Shown here: positions 10,994 through 20,580 of the stretch, in pieces | How the letters are laid out: every line of letters begins with the position of its first letter | Position numbering within the stretch: the first letter of the stretch is position 1 | From: Propionibacteriaceae bacterium | GTDB lineage: Bacteria > Actinomycetota > Actinomycetes > Propionibacteriales > Propionibacteriaceae | Direction of reading: 5' to 3' | Length of the DNA: 64,000 nt | Assembly: GCA_017306015.1 (NCBI GenBank) | Contig: JAFKJK010000010.1 | Span: forward strand, 1 to 64,000 | Position numbers and translations under genes: made by a program | The notes under the pieces: model-generated | What the model was told of the DNA's origin: nothing | Databases searched by the model: none | Seen by the model: only the letters and a program-made list of their open reading frames with translations

Positions 10994-11013
10994 CCGGGTC
11001 CTGGCAGACCCGG
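10994..11013 (+). promoter_or_regulatory. Hairpin in the leader of the liv operon
   Basis: CCGGGTC-CTGGCA-GACCCGG, ending 20 bases before the AGGAGG ribosome site of the binding-protein gene. It could stabilise the mRNA 5' end or influence initiation; no leader peptide is visible. Confidence 0.4.
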
Positions 11014-11042
11014 GCCGACGTCGTTCACCAACAGGAGGAAAT

Positions 11043-12248
11043 GTGAACAAGCCTGCCTTCAAGCTGGCCGGAGTGATGCTGGCCGTCGCTTCGCTGGCCT
11101 TCGCCGGATGCGGCACCCGCACGGACGCCGGAGCCGGTGGGGGATCCGGCACCAAGGTCGCCACCATCGGCGTCATCGCCCCGCTGTCGGGCGATCTCTC
11201 TGCCCTGGGCCTGGGCATCCGGAACTCGGTTGACCTCGCCATCCAGCAGGCCAACAAGAACGGCACGATCCCGGGCTGGACGCTCAAGCTGGACGCCCAG
11301 GACGACCAGGCGACGCCTGACGTCGGGAAGAACGCCGCCACCAAGCTCGCCAGCGAAGACACCGTCGTCGGTGTGGTCGGGACCCTGAACTCCTCGGTCG
11401 CGCAGAGCGTGATCCCGGTGCTCAACGCCGCCAACATCGTCCAGGTCTCGCCGGCCAACACCAACCCGACGTTGACCCAGGGCACCGACCCGGCCAATCC
11501 GACGCGTCCGTACCCGAACTACTTCCGTACCTGCACCACCGACTCGGTCCAGGGCCCGTTCGCGGCCCAGTACCTGCTCGGCGCAGGCATCAAGAAGGTC
11601 GCCACCATCCACGACAAGAAGGCGTACGGCCAGGGCCTGGTCGAAGCCTTCACCAAGGCGTTCAAGGACGGTGGCGGCACCATCACCGATGCCGAGACCA
11701 TCAACCCGGACGACAAGGACTTCTCCGCCGTGATCACGAAGGTGAAGGCCACCTCTCCGGACGCGGTCTACTACGGCGGCGAGTACCCGCAGGCCGGGCC
11801 GCTGTCGAAGCAGGCCGCGGCTGCGGGCCTCAACGTCCCGGTCATGGGCGGCGACGGCATCTATGACCCCAAGTTCATCGAGCTCGGTGGACGGGACGGC
11901 GATCTGGCCACCTCCGTCGGCGCCCCGGTGGACACGCTGGAGTCGGCCAAGGCCTTCGTCGAGGCCTACAAGGCTGCTGGCTTCTCCGAGCCGTACGCGG
12001 CCTACGGTGCCTACTCCTACGACGCCGCGAACGCGATCATCAACGCGCTCAAGGTGAGCCTGGCTTCCGCGTCCGACGCCAAGTCGGCCCGGCAGGCCAC
12101 GATCACCGCGATGGCCGACGTCAGCTTCGACGGCGCCACCGGCAAGGTGGCGTTCGACAAGTTCGGCGACTCGGTCTCTCGCGTCCTCACCGTCTACAAG
12201 GTGGACGGCGGGGCCTGGAAGGCCGAGAAGACCGGCGAGTTGAAGTGA
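11043..12248 (+). CDS. livJ: Branched-chain amino-acid ABC transporter substrate-binding lipoprotein
   Basis: 401 residues from the GTG at 11043, with AGGAGG four bases upstream; the ATG two bases before it is directly followed by TGA and cannot be the start. A lipoprotein signal (FKLAGVMLAVASLAFAGC) places Cys near residue 22 as the lipid-anchored N-terminus. The rest is a type 1 periplasmic-binding fold (IGVIAPLSGDLSALGLGIRN, then DDQATPDVG, then YGGEYPQAGPLSKQA), as in LivJ/LivK. It should capture leucine, isoleucine, valine or a related compound outside the membrane for LivHMGF. The exact ligand cannot be read from sequence. Confidence 0.92.
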   Translation: MNKPAFKLAGVMLAVASLAFAGCGTRTDAGAGGGSGTKVATIGVIAPLSGDLSALGLGIRNSVDLAIQQANKNGTIPGWTLKLDAQDDQATPDVGKNAATKLASEDTVVGVVGTLNSSVAQSVIPVLNAANIVQVSPANTNPTLTQGTDPANPTRPYPNYFRTCTTDSVQGPFAAQYLLGAGIKKVATIHDKKAYGQGLVEAFTKAFKDGGGTITDAETINPDDKDFSAVITKVKATSPDAVYYGGEYPQAGPLSKQAAAAGLNVPVMGGDGIYDPKFIELGGRDGDLATSVGAPVDTLESAKAFVEAYKAAGFSEPYAAYGAYSYDAANAIINALKVSLASASDAKSARQATITAMADVSFDGATGKVAFDKFGDSVSRVLTVYKVDGGAWKAEKTGELK

Positions 12249-12256
12249 GCTGAAGG

Positions 12257-12294
12257 CCCGTTGGCGCCCGTCCGTGGACGGGTGCCAACGGGCT
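12257..12294 (+). terminator. Strong hairpin between the SBP gene and livH (partial terminator)
   Basis: GCCCGTTGGC and GCCAACGGGC form the outer stem and CCCGTCC / GGACGGG the inner stem, about 17 paired bases with one G-U. It starts 8 bases after the binding-protein stop and is followed by CTCTTGCCC. As livH follows immediately, it probably reduces, not stops, transcription, and protects the 3' end of the livJ message. Confidence 0.7.
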
Positions 12295-12318
12295 CTTGCC
12301 CAAGAGAGGCTCCGCCAC

Positions 12319-13262
<944 letters not shown>

Positions 13263-13266
<4 letters not shown>

Positions 13267-14993
13267 GAGTTGTCATTCCGGACGAGTTCAAGATCCGGTT
13301 CCGCTACCCGGCCCGCGCCCTCGGCCTGCTCGGCGCGGTGCTGATGATCGTCTCCATCTTCCTTCCCTGGGCGTACGGTCACGACGCCCTGGACGACATG
13401 ACCTTCTGGGGCGCACCCTCGCCCCTGCAACTCTTCTTCGTGGTCCTGCCGGTGCTGCTCGGGCTGCTCCTGGCGATTCCGCTCGTGGGCAAGCAGCGTC
13501 TCGGCGCGCTCGCACGCATGGTTGCCTGGAACACGACGGCCAAGACCGCCGCGCTGGCGTCCCTCGTCGTCGTCGTGATCGCGACCGCTTCGATCGCGAT
13601 CGAGCTCGGCGGGCTCGTCAACGTCGATCCGGGTGCCTGGGTGGCGCTCCTCGGTGGTCTGGTCGCGGCCGGCTCGACCCCCTTCCTGCCGGACTCTCCC
13701 GAGCCGACGCTCGACCGGCTGAAGAGCCCGGCCTGGGTGCAGATCCTGGGCATCGTCGCGGTGATGGCGGCGGCGCTGTTCCTCGCGGCGCAGGCGCTCA
13801 GCTACAACGACGCCGGTTCGTTCATCACCTTCGCGGCCCTGCTGGTCGGGCTGGTGCTGGTGCTGCGGCAGTTCGGGGTGTTCGACTGGCTTCGGGTGGC
13901 TGGGCGGTCGAACAACCGGGTGCTGGTGCTGTCGGCGTTCGTCGTCGCCTTCCTGTTCCCGTTCACCCAGGACGGCAAGGACGCGAACATGTCGATCGCG
14001 GCCCAGGTGCTGATCTTCGCCTCGGCCGCGCTCGGGTTGAACATCGTCGTCGGCCTGGCCGGACTGCTCGACCTGGGCTACATCGCCTTCCTCGGTGCCG
14101 GCGCCTTCACCGCCGCCGTGCTGAGCGAGTCGGCCTACTCGCACGTCAACTGGCACCCGCCGTTCATCGTGACGGTGATCATCGCGGGCACCGTATCGTC
14201 CGTCCTGGGCCTGATCATCGGCGCCCCGACGCTGCGAGTGTCCGGGGACTACCTGGCGATCGTCACGCTCGGCTTCGGCGAGATCTTCCGGCTGACGATG
14301 ATCAACCTGGACGGCAACGACGGGCCGTACGTCACCAACGGGTCGAACGGCATCTCGAACATTCCCGACCTGAACTTCTTCGGCTTCGACTTCGGCAAGG
14401 CGCACACGATCCTCGGCGTCGACATCGGCCGGTTCGCCAACTACTACTGGCTGATGCTGCTGGTGATCGGCCTGGTCATCCTCGTGTTCACGAACCTGAA
14501 CCATTCGCGGATCGGCCGCGGCTGGGTGGCGATCCGCGAGGACGAGCTGGCCGCCGAGGCGATGGGCGTGAACACCTTCGCGCTCAAGCTGCTGGCCTTT
14601 GCCGGCGGTGCTTTCCTCGCCGGTGTCGCCGGCGCGGTCAAGGCACACCATGACGTCTCGGTCACCCCCGACCAGTACGTCTTCCTCGAGTCGGCCTTCC
14701 TGCTGGCAGCAGTCGTCCTCGGCGGCATGGGGACGGTGATGGGCGTCCTGATCGGCGCCACCATCTTGAAGCTGCTGCCGGAGAAGCTGCGGTTCTTCTC
14801 CGACTACCGGCTGCTGTTGTTCGGCCTGCTGCTCGTGGTGATGATGAGGTTCCGTCCCGAGGGCATGATCGCGGAGGAGCGGCGGCAGTTGGAGTTCCAC
14901 GCCGAGGACGAGGAGCTCGCCGAGGAGGTCCAGGAGGAGTTGGCCCTGTACCACGACCACCTGCACCCGGAACGGGGGTCGTTCGAACTATGA
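13263..14993 (+). CDS. livM: Branched-chain amino-acid ABC transporter permease LivM, N-terminally extended
   Basis: 576 residues from the ATG at 13263. The family core begins near residue 240 (AAQVLIFASAALGLNIVVGLAGLLDLGYIAFLG) and contains the contact loop GRGWVAIREDELAAEAMGVN. Most LivM proteins are 300-420 residues; here the first ~230 residues add several more hydrophobic segments, including ALGLLGAVLMIVSIFLPWAYG and AALASLVVVVIATASIAIELG. The C-terminal tail is strongly acidic (EDEELAEEVQEEL). Extended versions occur in actinobacteria, but the role of the extension is unknown to me. Overlaps livG by four bases. Confidence 0.93.
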
Positions 14994-15808
14994 GCACCGA
15001 AGCCGTCCCGGCCGTCGCCGACACCGCCGTCCTGCTGGACGCGCGGAACGTCACCATGCAGTTCGGCGGTCTCCGCGCCGTCAACGACGTCAGCCTCCAG
15101 GTCCGTACCGGTGAGATCGTCGGCCTGATCGGGCCCAACGGCGCCGGAAAGACCACCTTCTTCAACTGCCTCACCGGGCTGTACCAGCCGACCACGGGTT
15201 CGGTGTTCTTCGACGCCGCCCCGCTGCCGGCGAAGCCCCGGCTCGCGGTCCGGGCGGGGATGGCCCGGACGTTCCAGAACATCCGGCTCTTCCACAACAT
15301 GACCGCCATCGAGAACGTGATGGTCGGCATGTACTGCCGGACGAAGACCAACGCCATCGACGCGGTCTTCCGGCTGCCGAGGCATCGCCGCGAGGAGGTC
15401 GAGTCGACCAGGCGGGCGAAGGAGTTGCTGGACTTCGTCGGGCTGTCCGGGTCGGGCGACACGCTGTCCCGCAACCTGCCCTACGGCGACCAGCGACGGC
15501 TGGAGATCGCCCGGGCCCTGGCCACCGACCCGAAGCTGCTGCTGTTGGACGAGCCGACGGCCGGCATGAACCCGCAGGAGACCCGGCAGGCGGAGGACCT
15601 GATCTTCAGGATCCGCGACCTGGGCCTGGCGGTGCTGGTGATCGAGCACGACATGCGGTTCATCTTCAACCTCTGCGACCGGGTGGCCTGCCTGGTCCGG
15701 GGCGAGGTGCTGGTGGAGGGGCCGGGCGCGGTCGTCCAGAACGATCCACGGGTGATCGAGGCCTACATCGGTTCGCCGGCGACGCAGGACGGGAGTGGGG
15801 ATGCTTGA
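14990..15808 (+). CDS. livG: Branched-chain amino-acid ABC transporter ATPase LivG
   Basis: 272 residues. Walker A is GPNGAGKTT, the signature is LPYGDQRRLEIARAL (the Y-G-D-Q variant usual in LivG), Walker B is LLLLDEPTAGM and the switch His lies in VIEHDMRF. It powers import with LivF at the cytoplasmic face of LivHM. The start overlaps the livM stop and its end overlaps the livF start, which indicates translational coupling. Confidence 0.96.
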   Translation: MSTEAVPAVADTAVLLDARNVTMQFGGLRAVNDVSLQVRTGEIVGLIGPNGAGKTTFFNCLTGLYQPTTGSVFFDAAPLPAKPRLAVRAGMARTFQNIRLFHNMTAIENVMVGMYCRTKTNAIDAVFRLPRHRREEVESTRRAKELLDFVGLSGSGDTLSRNLPYGDQRRLEIARALATDPKLLLLDEPTAGMNPQETRQAEDLIFRIRDLGLAVLVIEHDMRFIFNLCDRVACLVRGEVLVEGPGAVVQNDPRVIEAYIGSPATQDGSGDA

Positions 15809-16508
15809 GGTCAAGGACCTGGTGGTGGCGTACGGCCGGATCCAGGCCGTCAAGGGCATCTCGTTCACGGTCGAGCAGGGCCAGGTGGTCACGATGCTCG
15901 GCACGAACGGTGCTGGCAAGTCGACGACCCTGCGCACGATCTCCGGCCTGCTCACCCCGGTGTCGGGGGAGATCTGGTTCGAGGGCAAGCGGCTGGACGG
16001 CGTCCCGCCCCACAAGATCGTCGAACGCGGGATCGCCCAGTCGCCGGAGGGCCGGCGGCTGTTCCGGCAGATGACGGTGGAGGAGAACCTCAGGCTCGGT
16101 GCGTACACGCGCAAGGACACGGCCGGGGTTAAGGAGGACATCGACCGGGTCTACGACATGTTCGAGGTGCTCGGCGAGCGGCGCAACGAGAAGGCAGGCC
16201 TGTTCTCCGGTGGCGAGCAGCAGATGCTGGCGATCGGCCGGGCGCTGATGAGCCGGCCCAAGCTGCTGATGCTGGACGAGCCGTCGATGGGGCTGAGCCC
16301 GATCATGACCCAGAAGGTGATGGCGACGATCGCCGACCTGCAGTCCCAGGGCACGACGATCCTGCTGGTGGAGCAGAACGCACAGGCCGCGCTCAGCCTC
16401 GCCGATCGTGGCTACGTCCTGGAGGTCGGCCGGATCACGTTCTCGGACACGGGCAAGGCGCTCCTGGGCGACGACCGCGTCCGGAAGGCCTACCTCGGTG
16501 CCGACTGA
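15801..16508 (+). CDS. livF: Branched-chain amino-acid ABC transporter ATPase LivF
   Basis: 235 residues from the ATG at 15801, just after a purine-rich GGGAGTGGGG; a GTG six bases upstream in the same frame is an alternative. Walker A GTNGAGKST, signature FSGGEQQMLAIGRAL, Walker B LLMLDEPSMGL and the switch segment LVEQNAQAAL identify LivF. Last gene of the liv operon; three copies of a dispersed repeat follow its stop. Confidence 0.96.
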   Translation: MLEVKDLVVAYGRIQAVKGISFTVEQGQVVTMLGTNGAGKSTTLRTISGLLTPVSGEIWFEGKRLDGVPPHKIVERGIAQSPEGRRLFRQMTVEENLRLGAYTRKDTAGVKEDIDRVYDMFEVLGERRNEKAGLFSGGEQQMLAIGRALMSRPKLLMLDEPSMGLSPIMTQKVMATIADLQSQGTTILLVEQNAQAALSLADRGYVLEVGRITFSDTGKALLGDDRVRKAYLGAD

Positions 16509-16513
16509 CCGCC

Positions 16514-16621
16514 TGAACCATCGGGGACAGGTACTTTCGTTCAGGTCTGAACCGTCGGGGACAGGTACTTTCGTTCAGGTCTGAACCGTCGTGAACCGTC
16601 GGGGACAGGTACTTTCGTTCA
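16514..16621. repeat. Three tandem copies of the GGGGACAGGTACTT repeat
   Basis: Thirty-base copies at 16514-16543, 16548-16577 and 16592-16621, each running from TGAACC through GGGGACAGGTACTTTCG to TTCA. They are in the same orientation, separated by 4 and 14 bases; the second gap holds a partial copy (GTCTGAACCGTCG). They fill the space between livF and the DUF3097 gene. Confidence 0.9.
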
Positions 16622-16669
16622 CGCGCGCCGGTCCGTCCGCGGGCATCCGCTCGCGGTTAGCCTGAACGG

Positions 16670-17488
16670 ATGCTCTACTCCGACGACGTGCTGGCCCCGG
16701 GCTGGCGGACGGCAGGAAAGCCCACCAGCGCACCGGTCGAGGTGGCGCGCGGAATGGTTCTCGAAGATCCGACGTCGGGATTCTGCGGGGCCGTCGTCCG
16801 CTGGGAGAACGGGCTGGTGGTCCTGGAGGACCGGGCCGGTGCCCGCAAGAGCTTCGAGTTCGGCCCGGGGTTCTGGCTGGACGGCAAGCCGGTCGACCTC
16901 CGCCCGCCGCGGGGCCTAGCGCCCAAGCGGCCCACCCACACCGCGTCCGGTTCCCGCGTCGGGGAGGTCGAGGCCGCGAAGGTCGCGCTGCCGTCCCGCA
17001 TCTACGTCGAGGGACGCCACGACGCCGAGCTGGTGGAGAAGATCTGGGGCGACGACCTGCGCCACGTCGGGGTGGTCGTCGAGCTGCTCGGCGGGGTGGA
17101 CGAGCTGCCGGCCATCGTCGAGGCGTTCGCTCCCGAGCCCGGCCGCCGGCTCGGCGTCCTGGTCGACCACCTGGTGCCGGGCAGCAAGGAGTCCCGCATC
17201 GTGGCGGGGATCCGCAGTGAGCACGTGCTCGTCACCGGTCATCCCTACATCGACATCTGGCAGGCCGTCCGCCCCGAACGCGTCGGGCTGGACGCGTGGC
17301 CGGCGGTGCCCAGGGATCTCGAGTGGAAGGTGGGAGCCAGCCGGGCGCTGGGCCGTCCGGCGAACCACCAGGCCGAGATCGCGGCCACCTGGGCGTGGAT
17401 CCTCGGCCGCGTCCGCGACTGGCGTGACCTGGACGCGGCGCTGCCGCGAGAGGTGGAGCGGCTGATCGACTTCGTCACCGGTGGATGA
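16670..17488 (+). CDS. DUF3097 family protein (possible Toprim-like fold)
   Basis: 272 residues from the ATG at 16670; a TAGCCT -10-like box eight bases upstream suggests a leaderless message. The sequence matches DUF3097, a family largely restricted to actinobacteria and typically next to hemW and hrcA. Residues ~108-122 (RIYVEGRHDAELVEKIWG) followed by VLVDHLVPGSKESRI resemble the Glu and Asp strands of Toprim domains of the RNase M5/DnaG type. That resemblance is my own observation. The N-terminal ~90 residues look like a small beta-barrel. No biochemical function is established to my knowledge. Confidence 0.85.
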   Translation: MLYSDDVLAPGWRTAGKPTSAPVEVARGMVLEDPTSGFCGAVVRWENGLVVLEDRAGARKSFEFGPGFWLDGKPVDLRPPRGLAPKRPTHTASGSRVGEVEAAKVALPSRIYVEGRHDAELVEKIWGDDLRHVGVVVELLGGVDELPAIVEAFAPEPGRRLGVLVDHLVPGSKESRIVAGIRSEHVLVTGHPYIDIWQAVRPERVGLDAWPAVPRDLEWKVGASRALGRPANHQAEIAATWAWILGRVRDWRDLDAALPREVERLIDFVTGG

Positions 17489-17588
17489 CAGACGATCACC
17501 CCTCGGACCGAAACGGACGTCGGCGGGTAGGACGAACCGGGGTGGGTAGCCTGACTGCTCACTACGAACGATCCAAGGGGGCCCAGTC

Positions 17589-18356
17589 GTGCAGACCGAA
17601 CAGGTGTCCGGCCTTCTCCAGGAGGTGGCCGACCGCCTGATCCTGCCGCGTTTCGGCGCCTTGGGCAGCGGCGACATTGCGGAGAAGAGGCCGGGGGACC
17701 TGGTCACGGTCGCCGACCGGGAGGCGGAGGTCGAGCTGGCCAGGCTGTTGCACGAGGCCGACCCCGATGCCGTCGTCGTCGGCGAGGAGGGTGTCTTCGC
17801 CGACCCGTCCAGCCTTGACGAGCTGCCGACGGCCGAGCACGCGTGGGTGATCGACCCGGTCGACGGGACGCGCAACTTCGCGAAGGGACGCCCGGACTTC
17901 GCCGTCATCCTGGCCGAGCTGCGCCACGGCCGGACGGTCCGCGGCTGGATCTGGCAGCCGCTGTACCGCCAGCTGTTCATCGCCGAGGCCGGCGGCGGGG
18001 TCACCCGCAACGGCCAGCCGCTGACGCCGCCCGTCCGCACCCGCACGGTGCCCCTGGGGGCGACCTACCTGCCCGTCCCGGGTGAGGACGGCGCCACGGT
18101 CAAGGTGATCCGGTCCTGGGGGTCGTGCGGCATCGACTACCCGAAGCTCATCACCGGCGAGGTCGACTTCCTGTCCTACCGGTCGATGTTCCCCTGGGAC
18201 CACCTCGCCGGCTGTCTGATGGTGACCGAGCTCGGCGGACGGATGGCCACCGACACCGGCGCGGACTACCGTCCCGGGGTGATCGGTCGCCGGCTGCTCT
18301 CGGCGATGACGCCGGGGCTCTGGGACGAGGCGCACGAGGCACTGTTCGGGGCCTGA
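17589..18356 (+). CDS. hisN: Inositol-monophosphatase-family phosphatase, probable histidinol-phosphatase
   Basis: 255 residues from the GTG at 17589, with AAGGGGG eight bases upstream. Motifs: VVGEEG (metal-binding Glu), IDPVDGTRNFAKG (the DPVDGT signature) and FPWDHLAGCLMVTELGG near the end, all typical of the IMPase fold. Actinobacterial members with this TRNFAKG...W.QP pattern are usually histidinol-phosphate phosphatases, but inositol or other sugar phosphates cannot be excluded. Ends the conserved segment before the accessory block. Confidence 0.75.
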   Translation: MQTEQVSGLLQEVADRLILPRFGALGSGDIAEKRPGDLVTVADREAEVELARLLHEADPDAVVVGEEGVFADPSSLDELPTAEHAWVIDPVDGTRNFAKGRPDFAVILAELRHGRTVRGWIWQPLYRQLFIAEAGGGVTRNGQPLTPPVRTRTVPLGATYLPVPGEDGATVKVIRSWGSCGIDYPKLITGEVDFLSYRSMFPWDHLAGCLMVTELGGRMATDTGADYRPGVIGRRLLSAMTPGLWDEAHEALFGA

Positions 18357-18400
18357 CGCGTCCGCGCCCTCCTCCTTTCGTACTATTTCGGCTACGCCTT

Positions 18401-18430
18401 TTGACGGATGGCTGCGGACGGCTGTGATGT
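18401..18430 (+). promoter_or_regulatory. Probable promoter with a direct repeat, before the exported peptide gene
   Basis: TTGACG (18401-18406) and TGTGAT (18423-18428) are spaced 16 bases and fit a sigma-70-type promoter. Between and around them GGATGGCTG and GGACGGCTG repeat at a 10-base interval, one helical turn, as expected for a response-regulator site. The peptide start follows 14 bases after the -10, so the 5' leader would be very short. Confidence 0.45.
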
Positions 18431-18442
18431 TAGTTTGCCGAC

Positions 18443-18613
18443 ATGACCTTGAGACTGAAGCGCGGCGTGATTTGCGCCGCTATCACGCTGGCTGCCTTGT
18501 GGATTCCTACGCCGGCGATGGCGGCTGAGTCCGGACTGGCCTCAGACGCGAGCCGCGTGCAGCCAGCCGGTGTGTGCGAAATCCTGCCGATCCTGTGGTG
18601 GTGCAAGAAGTAG
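18443..18613 (+). CDS. Small exported peptide with a C-terminal Cys loop, candidate signal peptide of the adjacent kinase
   Basis: A 56-residue frame, ATG at 18443 to TAG at 18611. It starts MTLRLKRG, continues with a hydrophobic stretch (ICAAITLAALWIP) and has a type I cleavage site after TPAMA (~residue 27), so about 29 residues would be released. The end is CEILPILWWCKK: two Cys eight residues apart enclosing a strongly hydrophobic segment with two Trp, then two Lys. A disulfide loop is plausible. It lies 37 bases upstream of a sensor kinase gene on the same strand. I infer a peptide pheromone or sensor ligand; a bacteriocin is the main alternative. No homologue is recognised. Confidence 0.6.
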   Translation: MTLRLKRGVICAAITLAALWIPTPAMAAESGLASDASRVQPAGVCEILPILWWCKK

Positions 18614-18650
18614 AGTCGTGCCCCAGTTGAGCACAAGGGACGTCGGCTGG

Positions 18651-19817
18651 ATGGATGAGGTTTCAGGCAGGGACGGTGCCGCGCGCCGGAGACTACGGCT
18701 CGGCGATCTCGGACACTCCGCTCTGGAGTCCGGACTCGTCGAGATCTTCCTTGCGGGGGCGATCTTCCTGCTGTCGAGGCTCGCGCGAGCCGACAGCCAA
18801 CCGATTCCGTTGGCGCTCGACGTGGTCATGGCGATCGGCGCGGCGCTGTCGGGTCGATGGATGCTGTCGGGCGGTGTGATCACCGGGGCGGGCCTGACGG
18901 CGTGGTTGTTCGTGCCGTGGGAGCAGCCGACCTTCGGCCTGCTGGCGGCGCTGGTGCCGGTGTTCACGGCGGTGTCCCGAGGACAACTCCGGCTGGGGCT
19001 GGCGCTGACATTCTGGTATCTGCCGGTGATGTCGCTGGCGATCAGCGACTGGACGTCGGATACGGCGATCGGACTGCTGTTCAACGTCGGGATCCTGCTC
19101 CTCGGGTTCGGGGTCAGCTGGTTGACCGGTTATGTCATCGGACTGGAGCGACGCCGCCTGGAAGCAGCCACCCGGAAGCACGAGGAGCGCCTCGCGGAGC
19201 AACGCCGCGATCTGGCCAGGGATCTGCACGACACGCTCGCCCAGACGATCACCGGCATGGTGATCACCACCGAGGGCATCAAGCGGCAGCTCGGTGGTTC
19301 GTGCTCGCCGGACGTCGCGGAGGATCTCGAGACCGTCCTGAGGCTCGGACGGCGGTCGATCACCGACCTGCGGGGGATCATGCACATCCTGCGGACGAGC
19401 ACGCCGGGGGATCGCATCGTGTCCGCGTGGCGAGTGGCGCCGGTCTCGTCCGTCCTCGAGGACCAGTCGGCGGAGCTGGAGCGACGTGGGTTCAGCGTGT
19501 CCACGCTGGTCGAGGGCGATCCGGAGGCGCTGCCACCTTCGGTAAGGGAGTGCCTGGCCAAGCTGATCGTGGAGGCATCCTCGAACATGTCGAAGCACGC
19601 GGCCCCCGGCGGCCACTGCTCGATGATGATCGAGGTCTCGCCGGTCGCTGTCGAGGCCGTCTTCACCAATCCGTGTGGGAAGACCGGACGCTCCGCTGCG
19701 GCGGGCGTCGGGCTGGTCGGTGCGAGGGAGAGGGTGGAAGCGCTCTCCGGGCAGTTGGCCGTCCTCGAGTCCTCGAGCCTGTGGACGCTGCAGGCCCGGA
19801 TCCCGGTGACGCCATAG
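18651..19817 (+). CDS. Membrane sensor histidine kinase (HisKA_3 / DesK-NarX class)
   Basis: 388 residues from the ATG at 18651 (AAGGG 11 bases upstream); a GTG at 18618, five bases after the peptide stop, is an alternative. Five or six hydrophobic segments fill residues ~27-165, with short external loops and no large sensor domain. A short coiled coil leads to the H-box ARDLHDTLAQTITGM with His near 193, then a HATPase domain with EASSNMSKHA as N-box. The usual DNG of the G1 box is not visible, and the end GVGLVGARERVEAL is normal. With a membrane sensor and no extracellular domain, a hydrophobic peptide is a sensible stimulus. Partner regulator follows after 14 bases. Confidence 0.88.
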   Translation: MDEVSGRDGAARRRLRLGDLGHSALESGLVEIFLAGAIFLLSRLARADSQPIPLALDVVMAIGAALSGRWMLSGGVITGAGLTAWLFVPWEQPTFGLLAALVPVFTAVSRGQLRLGLALTFWYLPVMSLAISDWTSDTAIGLLFNVGILLLGFGVSWLTGYVIGLERRRLEAATRKHEERLAEQRRDLARDLHDTLAQTITGMVITTEGIKRQLGGSCSPDVAEDLETVLRLGRRSITDLRGIMHILRTSTPGDRIVSAWRVAPVSSVLEDQSAELERRGFSVSTLVEGDPEALPPSVRECLAKLIVEASSNMSKHAAPGGHCSMMIEVSPVAVEAVFTNPCGKTGRSAAAGVGLVGARERVEALSGQLAVLESSSLWTLQARIPVTP

Positions 19818-19831
19818 AGCGAGGTGGATCG

Positions 19832-20482
19832 ATGACGATCAGGGTGGGACTCGTTGACGATGATGCGATCGTCCGTTCTGCGCTGTCCGAGCAGCTCGGC
19901 ATCGAGGCGGACATCGACGTGGTGTTCGTCTGTGCGACGGGCGCTCAGGCGGTTGCAGAGGCTCAGGCCAACGCCCCGGATGTGGTCCTGATGGACGTTC
20001 GCATGCCCGAGCTCGACGGCATCGGAGCTACGGCGGCTATCCGGCGGGCGTCGGAGCAGACGAAGGTCTTGCTGATGACCGCTGTCGACCTGGAGGGGGA
20101 CGTGGCCGCCTCGATGACCGCGGGAGCCTCGGGCTTCCTGATCAAGTCCAGCGAGCCCGGGGTGATCGTCAACGCCGTGCGGGCGGTGCAGCTGGGATCG
20201 ACCGTGGTTTCGCCCGGTCCGCTGACTCGCTGGACGACTGCCGGCCCGTCGCACGGCGCGTCCGCCTTGCCGAACGCGCCGCTCACCGAGCGGGAACTCG
20301 AAATCCTCCAGTTGCTGTGCCAAGCCCACTCCAACGCAGAGATTGCCGACATCGCGGGCGTGGCCGAATCCACGGTGAAAACCCACGTGTCGGCCATCAT
20401 GGCCAAGCTCGGTGTGTCCACCCGGCTCAAGGCCGTCGTCCGCGCCTACGAACTGTGCCTGGCCAAGGCGCCGGACGCGTGA
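19832..20482 (+). CDS. NarL/LuxR-family response regulator
   Basis: 216 residues from the ATG at 19832, with GAGGTGG upstream. The receiver domain has DDD at 9-11, the phospho-acceptor Asp near 55 in LMDVRMPELDG and the conserved Lys in FLIKSS. The C-terminal LuxR helix-turn-helix reads LTERELEILQLLCQAHSNAEIA...STVKTHVSAIMAKLGVSTR. Cognate of the kinase just upstream by position. Likely targets are its own promoter region and the secreted-protein genes downstream, but this is inference. Confidence 0.95.
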   Translation: MTIRVGLVDDDAIVRSALSEQLGIEADIDVVFVCATGAQAVAEAQANAPDVVLMDVRMPELDGIGATAAIRRASEQTKVLLMTAVDLEGDVAASMTAGASGFLIKSSEPGVIVNAVRAVQLGSTVVSPGPLTRWTTAGPSHGASALPNAPLTERELEILQLLCQAHSNAEIADIAGVAESTVKTHVSAIMAKLGVSTRLKAVVRAYELCLAKAPDA

Positions 20483-20580
20483 CCGCCGCCTAGCGCTTTC
20501 ACGAAACCGTGCTTTCGGTGGAGACTGATCCTCCCTTCGGCCGATTGCCAACCGAGGATACAGGTGGAAAAATCGGCACC

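Noticed and set aside
16514..16621. Three 30-base direct repeats that look like a short CRISPR array
   Set aside because: Spacers are only 4 and 14 bases, the sequence belongs to a dispersed repeat family present at two other loci in both orientations, and no cas gene is near.
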